A stretch of 49,347 nucleotides of DNA from Halanaerobium saccharolyticum (GCF_004362045.1 NZ_SNWX01000022.1:1-49347), one strand, 5' to 3'. Positions 1 through 8,301 are shown, counted from the first letter of the stretch. Made by a program: numbers and translations. Notes: generated by a model not told the origin, from the sequence alone.

Positions 1-93
1 AATTAATTCTTAATGAACCGCCCAGTACCGAACGGTACGCTGTGGTGGTGTGAGAGGACGGGGAATAAACTAATTATTTCCCTCCTACTCGAT
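1..93 (+). mobile_element. 3' end of a group II intron (domains V and VI), truncated by the window edge
   Basis: Positions 15-50 fold into a domain V-like hairpin: the outer arm ACCGCC pairs with GGTGGT and the tip is GTACC-GAAC-GGTAC. Positions 54-90 fold into a domain VI-like stem (GAG/CTC at the base, GGGAATAA against TTATTTCCC) with an unpaired A at 87. That A lies 7 nt before the likely 3' splice end at 93 (...CTCGAT), the usual branch-point distance. The intron body and any reverse transcriptase ORF lie left of the window. The intron abuts the ribosome-binding site of the next gene, so it interrupts an intergenic region, not a coding sequence. Confidence 0.8.
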
Positions 94-117
94 TAAATTA
101 ATTAAGGAGGACAATAA

Positions 118-1143
118 ATGAGCATTAAAATTACTGTTAATGGAGAAGAAAAAGAAGTTAATAAAGGTTTAAATCTGGCTGAGCTGCTGGGTGAGCTGGA
201 TGTAGATCCTGAGGTGACTGTTGTTAAATTAAATGATTCGATGGTACCCCAGGGAGAGCTGGCAGAAAGAGATGTGGAGTCAGGTGATAATATTGAATAT
301 ATTTTCTTTATGGGGGGAGGAGCTTTCGATTTAACGGAAGAAGAAATCGAGCGCTACAGCCGCCATATTATTCTAAAAGACCTGGGAGGTACAGGTCAGC
401 AGAAAATTAAAGATGCGAAGGTGCTGGTAGTTGGAGCAGGAGGACTTGGTTCTCCTGCTGCTTTTTATCTGGCAGCTGCCGGAGTTGGAACCCTGGGTCT
501 GGTTGACAGTGATCATGTTGATCTGACAAATTTACAGCGTCAGATTCTTCATACAACTGAAGATACAGGTCGGCCCAAGGTGGAGTCAGCCCGCGAAAAA
601 CTGGAAGCGATGAACCCCAATGTGGATGTAAAAACATATAATCAATATTTGAATAAAGATAATGTGGAAGCAATTATTGCTGATTATGATATTATAGTGG
701 ATGGAGTCGATAATTTTCCCACCCGCTATCTTTTAAATGATGCCTGTGTGATGGCCGGGAAACCGCTGGTTGAGGCTGGAATTCTGCAGTTTTCAGGTCA
801 GCTGACAACTATTATGCCGGGCGAGGGTCCCTGCTACCGCTGTATTTTTGCTGAGCCACCAAAAGAAGGAGCGATCCCGAGCTGTCAGGAAGCAGGAGTG
901 CTGGGAGCAATCGCAGGTACAATTGGAACCCTGCAGGCGACAGAAGTTTTAAAGCTGATTACCGGTATTGGGCGCCCACTTGTCGGCAGAATGTTAGTTT
1001 ATGATGCAAAAGACCTTTCTTTTAGAGAGGTAGAAGTCAAAAAAAGTGATAACTGTGATGTCTGTGGTGATAATCCGGTGATTACAGAGCTGATGGAATA
1101 TGAGCTGAGCTGTAATCTGCACCAGCAGCAGGCTGAGGCATAA
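118..1143 (+). CDS. ThiS/MoaD-like sulfur carrier fused to a MoeB/ThiF-type E1 activating enzyme
   Basis: Residues 1-68 form a ubiquitin-like ThiS/MoaD domain ending in Gly-Gly-Gly (66-68). Residues 71-315 form an E1-like adenylating domain. Visible in the latter are the nucleotide motif GAGGLG (106-111), NLQRQ (138-142), K154, D198 in DNF, zinc ligand pairs C239/C242 and C313/C316, and a candidate catalytic C256. Such enzymes adenylate the C-terminal Gly of a carrier protein before sulfur transfer. Here the carrier is inside the same chain, so its Gly-Gly is internal; it must be cut out, or the domain acts in another way. The start is well supported by AAGGAGG at 104-110. The next gene, 21 nt downstream, is a JAMM protease, the obvious candidate processing enzyme. 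The exact pathway (thiamine, molybdopterin, cysteine or thiolation) is unresolved. Confidence 0.9.
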   Translation: MSIKITVNGEEKEVNKGLNLAELLGELDVDPEVTVVKLNDSMVPQGELAERDVESGDNIEYIFFMGGGAFDLTEEEIERYSRHIILKDLGGTGQQKIKDAKVLVVGAGGLGSPAAFYLAAAGVGTLGLVDSDHVDLTNLQRQILHTTEDTGRPKVESAREKLEAMNPNVDVKTYNQYLNKDNVEAIIADYDIIVDGVDNFPTRYLLNDACVMAGKPLVEAGILQFSGQLTTIMPGEGPCYRCIFAEPPKEGAIPSCQEAGVLGAIAGTIGTLQATEVLKLITGIGRPLVGRMLVYDAKDLSFREVEVKKSDNCDVCGDNPVITELMEYELSCNLHQQQAEA

Positions 1144-1164
1144 ACACTGCAAAGGAGTGAGTCA

Positions 1165-1587
1165 ATGTCAAAATTAATTCTAAAAAAAGAAGATTATCAG
1201 AAAATCCTGGAGTATTCCCTGCAGCATAAACCGGTAGAGGCCTGTGGAATTATAGCGGGTATTATTGATGAAGATGCGGGAAAATATTTTTCAACAAAAG
1301 TTTATTTAATGGAGAACACCAAAAACAGCCCCGAACATTATTTAATGGAGCCGGAAGAGCAGTTTGATGTTTTTAAGGATATGAGAGAAAATGAACTTGA
1401 TTTCATTTCAGTATTTCATTCTCATCCTCATTCACCGGCGCATCCCTCACAGGAAGACATAGATATGGCCAATTACAAAGAGGCTATTTATTTAATTATT
1501 TCTCTACAGCAGGAGCAGGAAGATTTTAGAGCCTATTTTATTAAGAATGAGCAGCCGGAAGAAATAGAAGTTGAAGTGCAAATTTAA
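1165..1587 (+). CDS. JAMM/MPN+ (JAB domain) metalloprotease
   Basis: A 140-residue single-domain zinc metalloprotease of the JAMM/MPN+ family. All metal and catalytic residues are visible: E25 (in VEACGIIAG) and the signature H85-S-H87-P followed after seven residues by S95-x2-D98. Family members cut isopeptide or peptide bonds after ubiquitin-like Gly-Gly tails; the mycobacterial relative Mec releases cysteine from the sulfur carrier CysO. It is cotranscribed with the upstream carrier-E1 fusion (21 nt gap, SD AAAGGAG). I infer that it either frees the carrier domain at its internal Gly-Gly-Gly or releases a product from it. There is no signal peptide, so it acts in the cytoplasm. Confidence 0.9.
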   Translation: MSKLILKKEDYQKILEYSLQHKPVEACGIIAGIIDEDAGKYFSTKVYLMENTKNSPEHYLMEPEEQFDVFKDMRENELDFISVFHSHPHSPAHPSQEDIDMANYKEAIYLIISLQQEQEDFRAYFIKNEQPEEIEVEVQI

Positions 1588-1632
1588 ATTTTTTGTAGTT
1601 AGCCAGCCTCTCAAAATTAAGCTGAATATTAT

Positions 1633-1662
1633 TTGCTAATTACTAGCAATTTGCGATATAAT
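1633..1662 (+). promoter_or_regulatory. Candidate sigma-A promoter for the coiled-coil gene
   Basis: TTGCTA at 1633-1638, 18 nt spacer, TATAAT at 1657-1662. It lies 40 nt before the ATG at 1702, which argues that the upstream in-frame TTG at 1633 is promoter sequence and not the start codon. Confidence 0.5.
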
Positions 1663-1701
1663 AAATATACTGGAGAATACGAAGAGGGGCAGGTGAACCA
1701 G

Positions 1702-2136
1702 ATGTCAGAAGCTAAAATTTTAGAAACATTAATTGATCGCTTTGATCGGCTTGAAAACAAATTGGAGGAACATGATCAACGGTTTGATAATATTGATAGT
1801 CGACTCGATGAGCATGATAAGCGTTTTGATCAAATTGATAACCGGCTCGATGAGCATGATAAGCGTTTTGATCAAATTGATAACCAGCTTGATGAACATG
1901 ATCAGCGTTTTGATAAGCTGGATAATATTCTTGAAAATTATGATATTAAACTCTATAATATCAGCAAAACACTAAATAAACGTAGTGATCAATTAGATGA
2001 ACTGGATTACACAATTGATAAGATTCACAGTCAAACTGTTCGCCTGAGCCTTGAACAGGGCAAACTGGCCATGAAAATTGATCAACTTAAAAACACAAAA
2101 ACAGAAAAAAGTGAGGAAAATATCAACAGTATTTAA
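1702..2136 (+). CDS. Coiled-coil protein with tandem 14-residue repeats, function unknown
   Basis: 144 residues from the ATG at 1702; an in-frame TTG at 1633 would add 23 residues but overlaps the promoter. Residues 20-77 contain four copies of a 14-residue unit of the type LDEHDKRFDQIDNR. This is two heptads each, with regular hydrophobic spacing, so a long coiled coil is expected. The protein is highly charged with no signal peptide and no membrane segment. It resembles the protein encoded at 6362-6781 in its first residues and heptad style, so the two are likely paralogs. I recognise no catalytic motif. It sits alone between the JAMM gene and cysD with its own promoter and terminator, so it need not belong to sulfur metabolism. 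Confidence 0.75.
   Translation: MSEAKILETLIDRFDRLENKLEEHDQRFDNIDSRLDEHDKRFDQIDNRLDEHDKRFDQIDNQLDEHDQRFDKLDNILENYDIKLYNISKTLNKRSDQLDELDYTIDKIHSQTVRLSLEQGKLAMKIDQLKNTKTEKSEENINSI
1762..1929 (+). repeat. Four tandem 42-bp coding repeats
   Basis: Units start at 1762, 1804, 1846 and 1888. Units 2 and 3 differ only at the penultimate base (CCGG versus CCAG ending), so they look recently duplicated. Units 1 and 4 are more diverged. Because 42 is a multiple of 3 and encodes two heptads, copy number can change without breaking the frame or the coiled coil. Confidence 0.9.
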
Positions 2137-2179
2137 TGATGATTAAATATTGCTGACATAATTTTAAACTAAATATCAG

Positions 2180-2216
2180 GAGCAGTTCCAGGCAGTTAAA
2201 AGGAACTGCTCTTTTT
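2180..2216 (+). terminator. Rho-independent terminator after the coiled-coil gene
   Basis: Stem GAGCAGTTCC (2180-2189) pairs with GGAACTGCTC (2202-2211), 12 nt loop, followed by TTTTT (2212-2216). Confidence 0.85.
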
Positions 2217-2304
2217 GAATGGGCTTGTTTTTGTTGTCTTACTTTGATAAAATTTAGTTAATTTAAATTAAGTAGATTTAGCTCAATAATTACATTAAAT
2301 TAGA

Positions 2305-2377
2305 TATAATGATAACACCAAAAAGATAAGTATAAATCCGGGATTTATTTTCCATTATTTTCCAAGTACCCGGTACC
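2305..2377 (+). promoter_or_regulatory. cysDNC leader: -10 box and two short palindromes
   Basis: TATAAT at 2305-2310 is a plausible -10; I see no convincing -35. Two perfect odd palindromes follow in the leader: AAATCC-G-GGATTT (2335-2347) and GTACC-C-GGTAC (2366-2376). The second belongs to a sequence shared with the inverted repeat at 6838-6878. No known riboswitch class is recognisable. SD AAGGAGGG is at 2379-2386. Confidence 0.4.
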
Positions 2378-2392
2378 TAAGGAGGGTCAAAT

Positions 2393-3274
2393 TTGGATCA
2401 TTTAGACAAATTAGAAAGCAGAAGTATTCATATTTTACGAGAAGCATACAGTGAATTTAAAAATATCTGTATGCTGTGGTCAGTTGGTAAGGACTCAACA
2501 GTTATGCTCTGGCTGGCCAGAAAGGCGTTTTTTGGACATGTTCCAATCCCACTGGTACATATTGACACCAGCTATATGATTCCCGAGATGATTGAGCACC
2601 GGGATAAGCTGGCTAAAAAGTGGAATCTGGATATGATTTACGGCCAGGATGAAGAGACTCTGGCAGCAGGAGACACTTTTCCCAATGGCAAGGCAACTCA
2701 CTTAGAATGCTGTGGGCGTCTGAAAACAGCTGCGCTAAAGAATACCTTAAATGGTAACTGGCGCCGCTACCGATATAATCATAATAAAGATGAGTACGAA
2801 CTGGACAGCAACCGTGAACCTTATACAGGTGTTATTGTTGGTGCCAGAGCAGATGAGGAAGGTTCCCGCTCTAAAGAGAGATATTTCTCTCCCCGGGACC
2901 GCAACAATGACTGGGATATTGGAGATCAGCCGCCTGAGTTCTGGGATCAGTATAAGACAGACTTTGCACCGGGGACCCATGTCCGGATTCACCCGCTTTT
3001 AGACTGGACTGAGCTTGATGTCTGGGAATATATTCAGCGGGAAAAGATTCCGATGGTCTCACTCTATTTTGATCAGGGTCAGGGTAAACGCTATCGTTCT
3101 TTAGGCTGTGCTCCCTGTACTGAGCCGGTGGAATCTACGGCATCCACAGTTGATGAGGTCGTAGAAGAGCTGAAAACCGGTAAGTTTGCCAATATCGCTG
3201 AGCGTGAGGGAAGAGCTCAGGATAAAGAAGATGGTGGCGGTCTGGAAGAACTGCGTAAAGACGGGTATATGTAG
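2393..3274 (+). CDS. cysD: Sulfate adenylyltransferase subunit 2 (CysD)
   Basis: 293 residues, normal length for CysD, the catalytic subunit of the heterodimeric ATP sulfurylase that makes adenosine 5'-phosphosulfate (APS) from ATP and sulfate. The PP-loop motif SVGKDS is at residues 30-35. Other family landmarks seen are [22 protein letters not shown], the [10 protein letters not shown] segment and the C-terminal [13 protein letters not shown]. The start is TTG with a strong SD (AAGGAGGG, 6 nt upstream), preferred because CysD proteins start right before DHLDKLE. It is the first gene of cysD-cysN-cysC, 6 nt from cysN. In an anaerobe this supplies assimilatory APS/PAPS; no sulfite reductase lies in the window. 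Confidence 0.95.
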   Translation: MDHLDKLESRSIHILREAYSEFKNICMLWSVGKDSTVMLWLARKAFFGHVPIPLVHIDTSYMIPEMIEHRDKLAKKWNLDMIYGQDEETLAAGDTFPNGKATHLECCGRLKTAALKNTLNGNWRRYRYNHNKDEYELDSNREPYTGVIVGARADEEGSRSKERYFSPRDRNNDWDIGDQPPEFWDQYKTDFAPGTHVRIHPLLDWTELDVWEYIQREKIPMVSLYFDQGQGKRYRSLGCAPCTEPVESTASTVDEVVEELKTGKFANIAEREGRAQDKEDGGGLEELRKDGYM

Positions 3275-3280
3275 GGGGTA

Positions 3281-5095
3281 ATGATGAAGAATACAAAAGG
3301 AGAACAGGATTTAAATTTAGTTATTGCAGGACATGTTGATCACGGGAAAAGCACGATTATCGGAAGAATGCTGGCAGACACAGATTCTCTGCCTGAGGGT
3401 AAATTAGAACAGGTTAAGGAAACCTGCCGCAAAAACTCCAAGCCATTTGAATATGCTTTTCTCTTAGATGCTCTAAAAGATGAACAGGCTCAGGGAATTA
3501 CTATTGATTCAGCCCGGGTCTTTTTTCAGACAGATATGAGACAGTATATTATTCTTGATGCCCCGGGACACATTGAGTTTTTAAAAAATATGGTAACCGG
3601 TGCGGCAAGAGCGGAAGCGGCTCTTTTAGTAATCGATGCCTCAGAGGGAGTTAAAGAAAACTCCCGCCGCCACGGCTACATGCTTTCCATGCTCGGAATC
3701 AAACAGATTGCAGTTGTGGTCAACAAGATGGATTTAGTTGATTATGATCAGGATACATATAAGCAGATTGTAGCTGAATACACCGACTTTTTAGCTGAGA
3801 TTGGTTTAGAGGCAGAGACCTTTATTCCAGTCAGCGGGATGCTCGGTGATAATGTAGCAGATAAGTCAGAAAATATGGACTGGTATCAGGGACAGACAGT
3901 TTTAGAACAGTTAGACAGCTTTGAAAATGAAGCTTTACCGCATAATAAACCATTTAGAATGCCGGTTCAGGATGTTTATAAATTTACCAAAGGTGGAGAT
4001 GACCGCCGCATAGTTGCCGGGACAGTAGGCGCCGGAGAAATGAATGTTGGAGATGAGGTTGTTTTCTATCCCTCCGGTAAAAAAAGTACGGTTAAAAGTA
4101 TAGAAGGATTTGCAGAAGATAAGCAGCACAAAGTTAAGGTCGGTAAGGCAACCGGATTTACTCTTGATGAACAGATTTATATCACCCGGGGTGAACTTGC
4201 TGCCCGAGCTGATGAGGAAGAGCCAGAGGTTTCGGCACGAATTAAGGCCAATTTATTTTGGCTGGCCCGCCAGGACTTAGTTAAGGATAAGGTATATTAC
4301 TTAAAAGTAGGAACTGCTAAAATTAAGGCCCGTCTGGAAAAAATCAATAGAGTCATTGATGCTTCCAATTTAAATCAGGATGAAAACAAGGAAAAGATTG
4401 AGCGCCATGATGTGGCTGAGGTAGTTTTTAAACTTGATAAAGCAATGGCCTTTGACCTGGCAGGAGAGATTGAAGAAACCAGCCGTTTTGTTATTGTCGA
4501 TGAATTCGAGATTGCCGGTGGTGGAATTATCTCCGAGGCTCTAAAAGATGAGCAGAGCTGGGTTAGAGAAAAGGTTATGCGTCGTAACTACAAGTGGGAG
4601 CAGTCCTTGATCAGTCGGGAAGAACGGGCGGAAAAATATAATCAGAAATCAACTCTGATTTTAATTACCGGAGAAGAAGATGTAGGTAAAAAACCAACAG
4701 CGAAAGCTTTAGAGAAGAGATTATTTAATGATGGGAAGATGGTTTATTTCCTCGGTATTGGTAATCTACTCTATGGTGTTGATGCTGATATTAAAAACGG
4801 TGACAGTGAAAAGAATAAGGAAGAGCATTTACGCCGTCTGGCAGAGGTTTCTCATTTAATGCTTGATGCAGGAGCGATTTTAGTTGTAACAGCGGTTGAG
4901 TTGAGTCAATCCGATTTGGAATTGATCAAGACAACGGTTAACCCCCAGCAGATCGAGACAGTCTGGCTGGGAGATAGGGTAACAACTGATTTAGAATTTG
5001 ATCTCCAGATTCCAGAATTCACTTCTGAGGATCAGGTTTCAGCCCAGATTAAGGGCCTGCTCCAGGACAGGGGGATTATTTTTAGACCATGGTAG
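3281..5095 (+). CDS. cysN: Sulfate adenylyltransferase subunit 1 (CysN) with a degenerate C-terminal APS-kinase-like domain
   Basis: The GTPase subunit of ATP sulfurylase. GTPase motifs are intact: G1 GHVDHGKS (17-24), GITID (72-76), DAPGH (93-97), NKMD (148-151), followed by EF-Tu-like beta-barrel domains to about residue 430. From about 455 to 604 there is a CysC-like extension as in NodQ/CysNC fusions, but its P-loop reads GEEDVGKK (about 464-471). The Ser/Thr after GK is lost and the DGDN/R motifs are absent, so kinase activity is unlikely. A complete cysC overlaps the end of this gene (7 nt), consistent with the fused domain having become structural. Start ATG 3281 or ATG 3284; GGGGG at 3274-3278 fits either. 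Confidence 0.93.
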   Translation: MMKNTKGEQDLNLVIAGHVDHGKSTIIGRMLADTDSLPEGKLEQVKETCRKNSKPFEYAFLLDALKDEQAQGITIDSARVFFQTDMRQYIILDAPGHIEFLKNMVTGAARAEAALLVIDASEGVKENSRRHGYMLSMLGIKQIAVVVNKMDLVDYDQDTYKQIVAEYTDFLAEIGLEAETFIPVSGMLGDNVADKSENMDWYQGQTVLEQLDSFENEALPHNKPFRMPVQDVYKFTKGGDDRRIVAGTVGAGEMNVGDEVVFYPSGKKSTVKSIEGFAEDKQHKVKVGKATGFTLDEQIYITRGELAARADEEEPEVSARIKANLFWLARQDLVKDKVYYLKVGTAKIKARLEKINRVIDASNLNQDENKEKIERHDVAEVVFKLDKAMAFDLAGEIEETSRFVIVDEFEIAGGGIISEALKDEQSWVREKVMRRNYKWEQSLISREERAEKYNQKSTLILITGEEDVGKKPTAKALEKRLFNDGKMVYFLGIGNLLYGVDADIKNGDSEKNKEEHLRRLAEVSHLMLDAGAILVVTAVELSQSDLELIKTTVNPQQIETVWLGDRVTTDLEFDLQIPEFTSEDQVSAQIKGLLQDRGIIFRPW

Positions 5096-5664
5096 ATAAC
5101 ATTAAGTGGCATTCAGGTGAAATAAATAAGGCTGCCCGGGAGGAACTGCTGGGGCAGCAGGGAATAGTTTTATGGTTTACCGGGCTTTCGGGCTCCGGTA
5201 AATCAACCATTGCTGTTGAGGTGGAAAAGGAGCTTTACCGGAGGGGTAAAGCTTCCTACCGCCTTGATGGTGATAACCTGCGCTTTGGTTTAAATAAAGA
5301 TCTCGGTTTTACTGCCGAGGACAGGGTGGAAAATATCCGCCGGATCGGTGAGGTAGCTGCTCTTTTTGCAGATGCCGGACTGATTACCCTGGCTTCTTTT
5401 ATTTCTCCCTACCGTGCCGGCAGAGAGGCTGCCCGGCAGGCTGCAGGGACAGAAAACTTTAAGGAAATCTATATTAGAGCCAGTGTTGAGGCCTGTGCTG
5501 AGCGGGATCCCAAAGGACTTTACGCAAAAGCCAAAAAAGGTGAAATCGAAAACTTCACCGGGATATCAGCTCCCTATGAGGAACCGGAAAATCCTGAGCT
5601 GGTAGTTGATACCGAAAACTTGAGCCTTGAAGAATCAGTAAAATTGGTACTGGGAGTGATTTAA
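5089..5664 (+). CDS. cysC: Adenylyl-sulfate kinase (CysC)
   Basis: 191 residues, standard length. It phosphorylates APS to PAPS. The P-loop GLSGSGKST (32-40), the [15 protein letters not shown] segment, the RVENIRR motif, the FISPYRAGR loop and the [14 protein letters not shown] segment are all present, so this copy should be active, unlike the domain fused to CysN. The ATG lies inside the end of cysN (start 5089, cysN stop 5093-5095), implying translational coupling. It is the last gene of the sulfate activation operon. Confidence 0.95.
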   Translation: MVDNIKWHSGEINKAAREELLGQQGIVLWFTGLSGSGKSTIAVEVEKELYRRGKASYRLDGDNLRFGLNKDLGFTAEDRVENIRRIGEVAALFADAGLITLASFISPYRAGREAARQAAGTENFKEIYIRASVEACAERDPKGLYAKAKKGEIENFTGISAPYEEPENPELVVDTENLSLEESVKLVLGVI

Positions 5665-5759
5665 ATTTTAACAAATTGGTCAGTTGAAGGCCGATCCTGA
5701 TAGCTCAACCTGCAACTCATTATTTTTATAAATATAAGCTTCAGAAGGAGTAATAGATT

Positions 5760-6203
5760 ATGATTAGAAAAATGTCAGCCTGGATTTTTGTTGTAATCTG
5801 GATGGGGCTAATCTTCAATTTTTCTGCTCAAAATGGTGCAGAATCTTCCCGGATGAGCCAGGGAATTTCTAAAAAATTATATGAACTATTTAATAATCTT
5901 CCTCTTGTCGAGCTTGAATTTAGCTTTTTCCACAGCTTTATTCGTCAGGCTGCTCACTTTTTTGTCTTTTTTGTTCTGGCCCTGCTATTAATTAATGCTT
6001 TTAGAATGAGTGGAGTTGTTATTAGGTATTCCATTTTCTATACACTTTTAATAGCTGTTATTTATGCAGCTCTAGATGAATATCATCAGAGCTTTGTTCC
6101 CGGTAGAGCAGCTGAATTGAAGGACATTTTTACTGATACTCTGGGTATTTTAGTAGGTGTTGGTTTTTATCGGACGGTTATTTTTATATTTAATTTTTTT
6201 TAA
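5760..6203 (+). CDS. VanZ-like family integral membrane protein
   Basis: 147 residues with four predicted membrane segments (about 8-24, 60-80, 90-108, 122-145). The VanZ-family landmarks are clear: FNFSAQNG near the N-terminus, FIRQAAHFFVFFVLALLL, and the motif DEYHQSFVPGRAAELKDIFTD. The family is named after the teicoplanin-resistance protein VanZ, but most members have no assigned function and this one should not be read as a resistance gene. SD AGAAGGAG precedes the ATG by 8 nt. It is not obviously linked to the cys genes; a 95-nt gap separates them. Confidence 0.85.
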   Translation: MIRKMSAWIFVVIWMGLIFNFSAQNGAESSRMSQGISKKLYELFNNLPLVELEFSFFHSFIRQAAHFFVFFVLALLLINAFRMSGVVIRYSIFYTLLIAVIYAALDEYHQSFVPGRAAELKDIFTDTLGILVGVGFYRTVIFIFNFF

Positions 6204-6361
6204 TGAAACAGTAAAGAGAGCTTAAAATTTATTATTAGCTTTTTTCTTTAATATCCTTGCCAATCCATTTTCAAAGTAATATAATTAAACTAATGAATAA
6301 TTAATTTTAAATAGATTTTAAAAGTTTATGGAGAAAACAGAGAAAGGAGAGTGAAAATGAG

Positions 6362-6781
6362 GTGGCTGAAGATAAAACATTAAACTTAATCCTTTCGAAG
6401 ATTGAAGATCTTGATACTAAGTTTGATAAGTTGGATACTAAGGTTGATAAACTGGATACTAAGATTGTTAAACTGGACTCCAGGGTTGATAAACTGGACT
6501 CCAAACTTACTGCTCTGGATTCTCGAGTTGATGGCCTGGAAGTTAATCTTTCAAACTTTAGAGGAGAATTCAATAGTTTTAAAGAGGAGACAAATGATAC
6601 ATTAGCTCGAATTGAGAAAAGAGTTAATGCAACATTTGACCAGGTTGGAGGTTTAAGTGAATACAGAACCACAACTGAAACTCAACTTGATAATATTGAA
6701 TCCGACATGTCTTTTTATGCTCGCAAACAGATTGAAAATGAAAAAGAAATATATAAATTAGAAAAGAAACTGGCAAAATAG
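6362..6781 (+). CDS. Coiled-coil heptad-repeat protein, function unknown
   Basis: 139 residues. The N-terminal half is a run of about six 7-residue units of the type LDTKVDK/LDSRVDK, then a less regular helical part ending in a charged C-terminus. There is no signal peptide or membrane helix. It resembles the 1702-2136 protein at its start (M-[SA]-E-x-K-x-L) and in composition, so the two are probably paralogs. The GTG start is chosen by that alignment. The SD-like AAAGGAGA at 6343-6350 is better spaced for an ATG at 6357, which opens only an 8-codon ORF in another frame (stop by 6383). This is either an overlapping coupling peptide or coincidence. Confidence 0.7.
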   Translation: MAEDKTLNLILSKIEDLDTKFDKLDTKVDKLDTKIVKLDSRVDKLDSKLTALDSRVDGLEVNLSNFRGEFNSFKEETNDTLARIEKRVNATFDQVGGLSEYRTTTETQLDNIESDMSFYARKQIENEKEIYKLEKKLAK

Positions 6782-6793
6782 CCGCTTTAACAG

Positions 6794-6826
6794 CCTCTCC
6801 TGTGAGCGAAAATGGGAGAGGTTTTT
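6794..6826 (+). terminator. Rho-independent terminator after the second coiled-coil gene
   Basis: CCTCTCC (6794-6800) pairs with GGAGAGG (6815-6821), then TTTTT (6822-6826). Confidence 0.8.
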
Positions 6827-6837
6827 AAATTTATAGT

Positions 6838-6878
6838 CTAGGTACCAGGTTCAAAAAGGTTTTTTTGCTGGTACCTAG
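6838..6878. repeat. Perfect 11-bp inverted repeat around GGTACC
   Basis: CTAGGTACCAG (6838-6848) and CTGGTACCTAG (6868-6878) are exact reverse complements separated by 19 nt rich in A and T. A related sequence occurs in the cysD leader: the complement of 2366-2379 reads TAGGTACCGGGTAC, against TAGGTACCAGGTTC at 6839-6852. This looks like a short dispersed palindromic element; it could also act as a hairpin in the leader of the transporter mRNA. Confidence 0.7.
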
Positions 6879-6909
6879 ATATACATTATTTGTCGGAAAG
6901 GATGGTTTT

Positions 6910-8301
6910 ATGTTAAAATATTTCAAAGAGATTAGTAAATATATCGGGATAGTTTTTTTCGTGATTCTACTAATCTTACCTCCATTTGCAGGTTTAAGTC
7001 CAGCCGGACAGCGGGCGCTGGCAGTTTTTGTGCTGGTTTTAAGCTTCTGGGTTACCCATGTGCTTCCTCTATCAGTGACTTCACTGCTGGGAATTGCCTT
7101 GCTGCCCTTACTAAATGTGATGAGCCTCGAACAGACTTTTTCTTTGTTTGGTTCTAAAGCAATCTTTTTTATTCTGGGAGCTTTAATTTTAGCTTCCGGT
7201 TTATACCAGACAGGACTGGGATCCAGGCTGGCTTTTAAAATAATTTCTTTTAGCGGCAGCAGCCCTTTAAAACTTTTATATGGAATTTTATTTTCAGCAG
7301 CATTTTTGTCTTTAATAATGCCGGCACATGCAGTAGCTGCTCTGCTTTTACCGATAGTCTTAGAAGTTGTAATTAGCTTAGACTTAAAACCATTAGAGAG
7401 TAATTATGGTAAGCTGCTATTTTTAACGATGTCCTGGGGAGCAGTTATTGGGGGAATTACAACCTACCTGGGTGGAGCTCGTAATCTGCTGGCTGTTGGC
7501 CTTTTAGAAAAGCATTATGGAATTTCAATTGGCTTTTTTGAATGGATTAAATACAGCTGGCCGCTGCCAACATTACTTCTAATTATTCTGGCAGTGATTA
7601 TTGCAAAATTTGCTGATATTGATATCGAGGATACCTCCTCTTCTTTTGAAAAATTGAAAGCTAAATCAGATGCAAGAGGAGGTCTGTCAAAATCTGAAAA
7701 GAAAATGATTGCAATTTTAGGGACAGTAGTATTAAGCTGGTTATTTTTATCTCAGTTAATTGATATTGCAATTACAGCTCTGCTTGGAGGAGTCTTAATT
7801 GTCGCTTTTAAGGTAGTGACCTGGCAGGAAGTAGAGGAATATGTAAACTGGGGAGTAATTTTAATGTATGGGGGAGCGGTAGTAGTTGCCTCATCTCTTG
7901 TGGAAACCGGAGTTACTGACTGGATGTCGGAAAGGTTTTTCTCACAACTGGAAATAGCTCCATTGTTGTTTGTTGTTTTGATGGCGATTTTCACTTCAGT
8001 TTTAACTGAAGGAGTAAGTAATGTTGCTTCTGTTGCAGTAATTTTGCCCTTAGCTTATAGTGCTGCTGAAGCCTACAGTCTAAATCCAATTCTTTTAACA
8101 TTATCTGTTGCTTTATCTGGTGGTCTTGCTTTTCTGCTGCCGATGGGAACTCCGCCAAATGCAATTGCTTTTTCCTCAGGGTATTATGAGATTAAAGATG
8201 CCTTAAAATGGGGGCTTTTGCTCAAAGTACTCGGCTGGATTATTTATATCTTAGTTGCCAGATTTTATTGGCCGCTGATAGGACTGGATATTTTTGTTTA
8301 A
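6910..8301 (+). CDS. SLC13/DASS-family anion:sodium symporter
   Basis: 463 residues from the ATG at 6910 (SD GGAAAGG, about 7 nt spacing); the in-frame TTG at 6865 lies in the inverted repeat and is rejected. There are about 11-12 hydrophobic segments. Family landmarks: an N-terminal LSPAGQRALAVFV stretch, the first hairpin segment GGARNLLAVG, TEGVSNVASVAVILPL, and MGTPPNAIAFSSG near the C-terminus. DASS proteins import dicarboxylates or sulfate, usually with sodium. Position 1.2 kb downstream of cysDNC makes sulfate a reasonable guess, but dicarboxylates cannot be excluded from sequence alone. It has its own upstream terminator, so it is a separate transcription unit. Confidence 0.85.
   Translation: MLKYFKEISKYIGIVFFVILLILPPFAGLSPAGQRALAVFVLVLSFWVTHVLPLSVTSLLGIALLPLLNVMSLEQTFSLFGSKAIFFILGALILASGLYQTGLGSRLAFKIISFSGSSPLKLLYGILFSAAFLSLIMPAHAVAALLLPIVLEVVISLDLKPLESNYGKLLFLTMSWGAVIGGITTYLGGARNLLAVGLLEKHYGISIGFFEWIKYSWPLPTLLLIILAVIIAKFADIDIEDTSSSFEKLKAKSDARGGLSKSEKKMIAILGTVVLSWLFLSQLIDIAITALLGGVLIVAFKVVTWQEVEEYVNWGVILMYGGAVVVASSLVETGVTDWMSERFFSQLEIAPLLFVVLMAIFTSVLTEGVSNVASVAVILPLAYSAAEAYSLNPILLTLSVALSGGLAFLLPMGTPPNAIAFSSGYYEIKDALKWGLLLKVLGWIIYILVARFYWPLIGLDIFV

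Noticed and set aside
1733-1975. Second reading frame within the repeat gene at 1702
   Set aside because: Low-complexity Ile/Met/Ser translation caused by the 42-bp repeats staying open in two frames; no SD.
5760-6203. VanZ-like gene as a glycopeptide-resistance determinant
   Set aside because: No vanHAX or two-component genes nearby; VanZ-like proteins are widespread with unknown roles.
6307-6672. Long antisense reading frame opposite the coiled-coil gene at 6362
   Set aside because: Its Ser/Leu-rich repeats are the mirror of the heptad repeat DNA; it has no ribosome-binding site and the + strand frame has a matching paralog at 1702.
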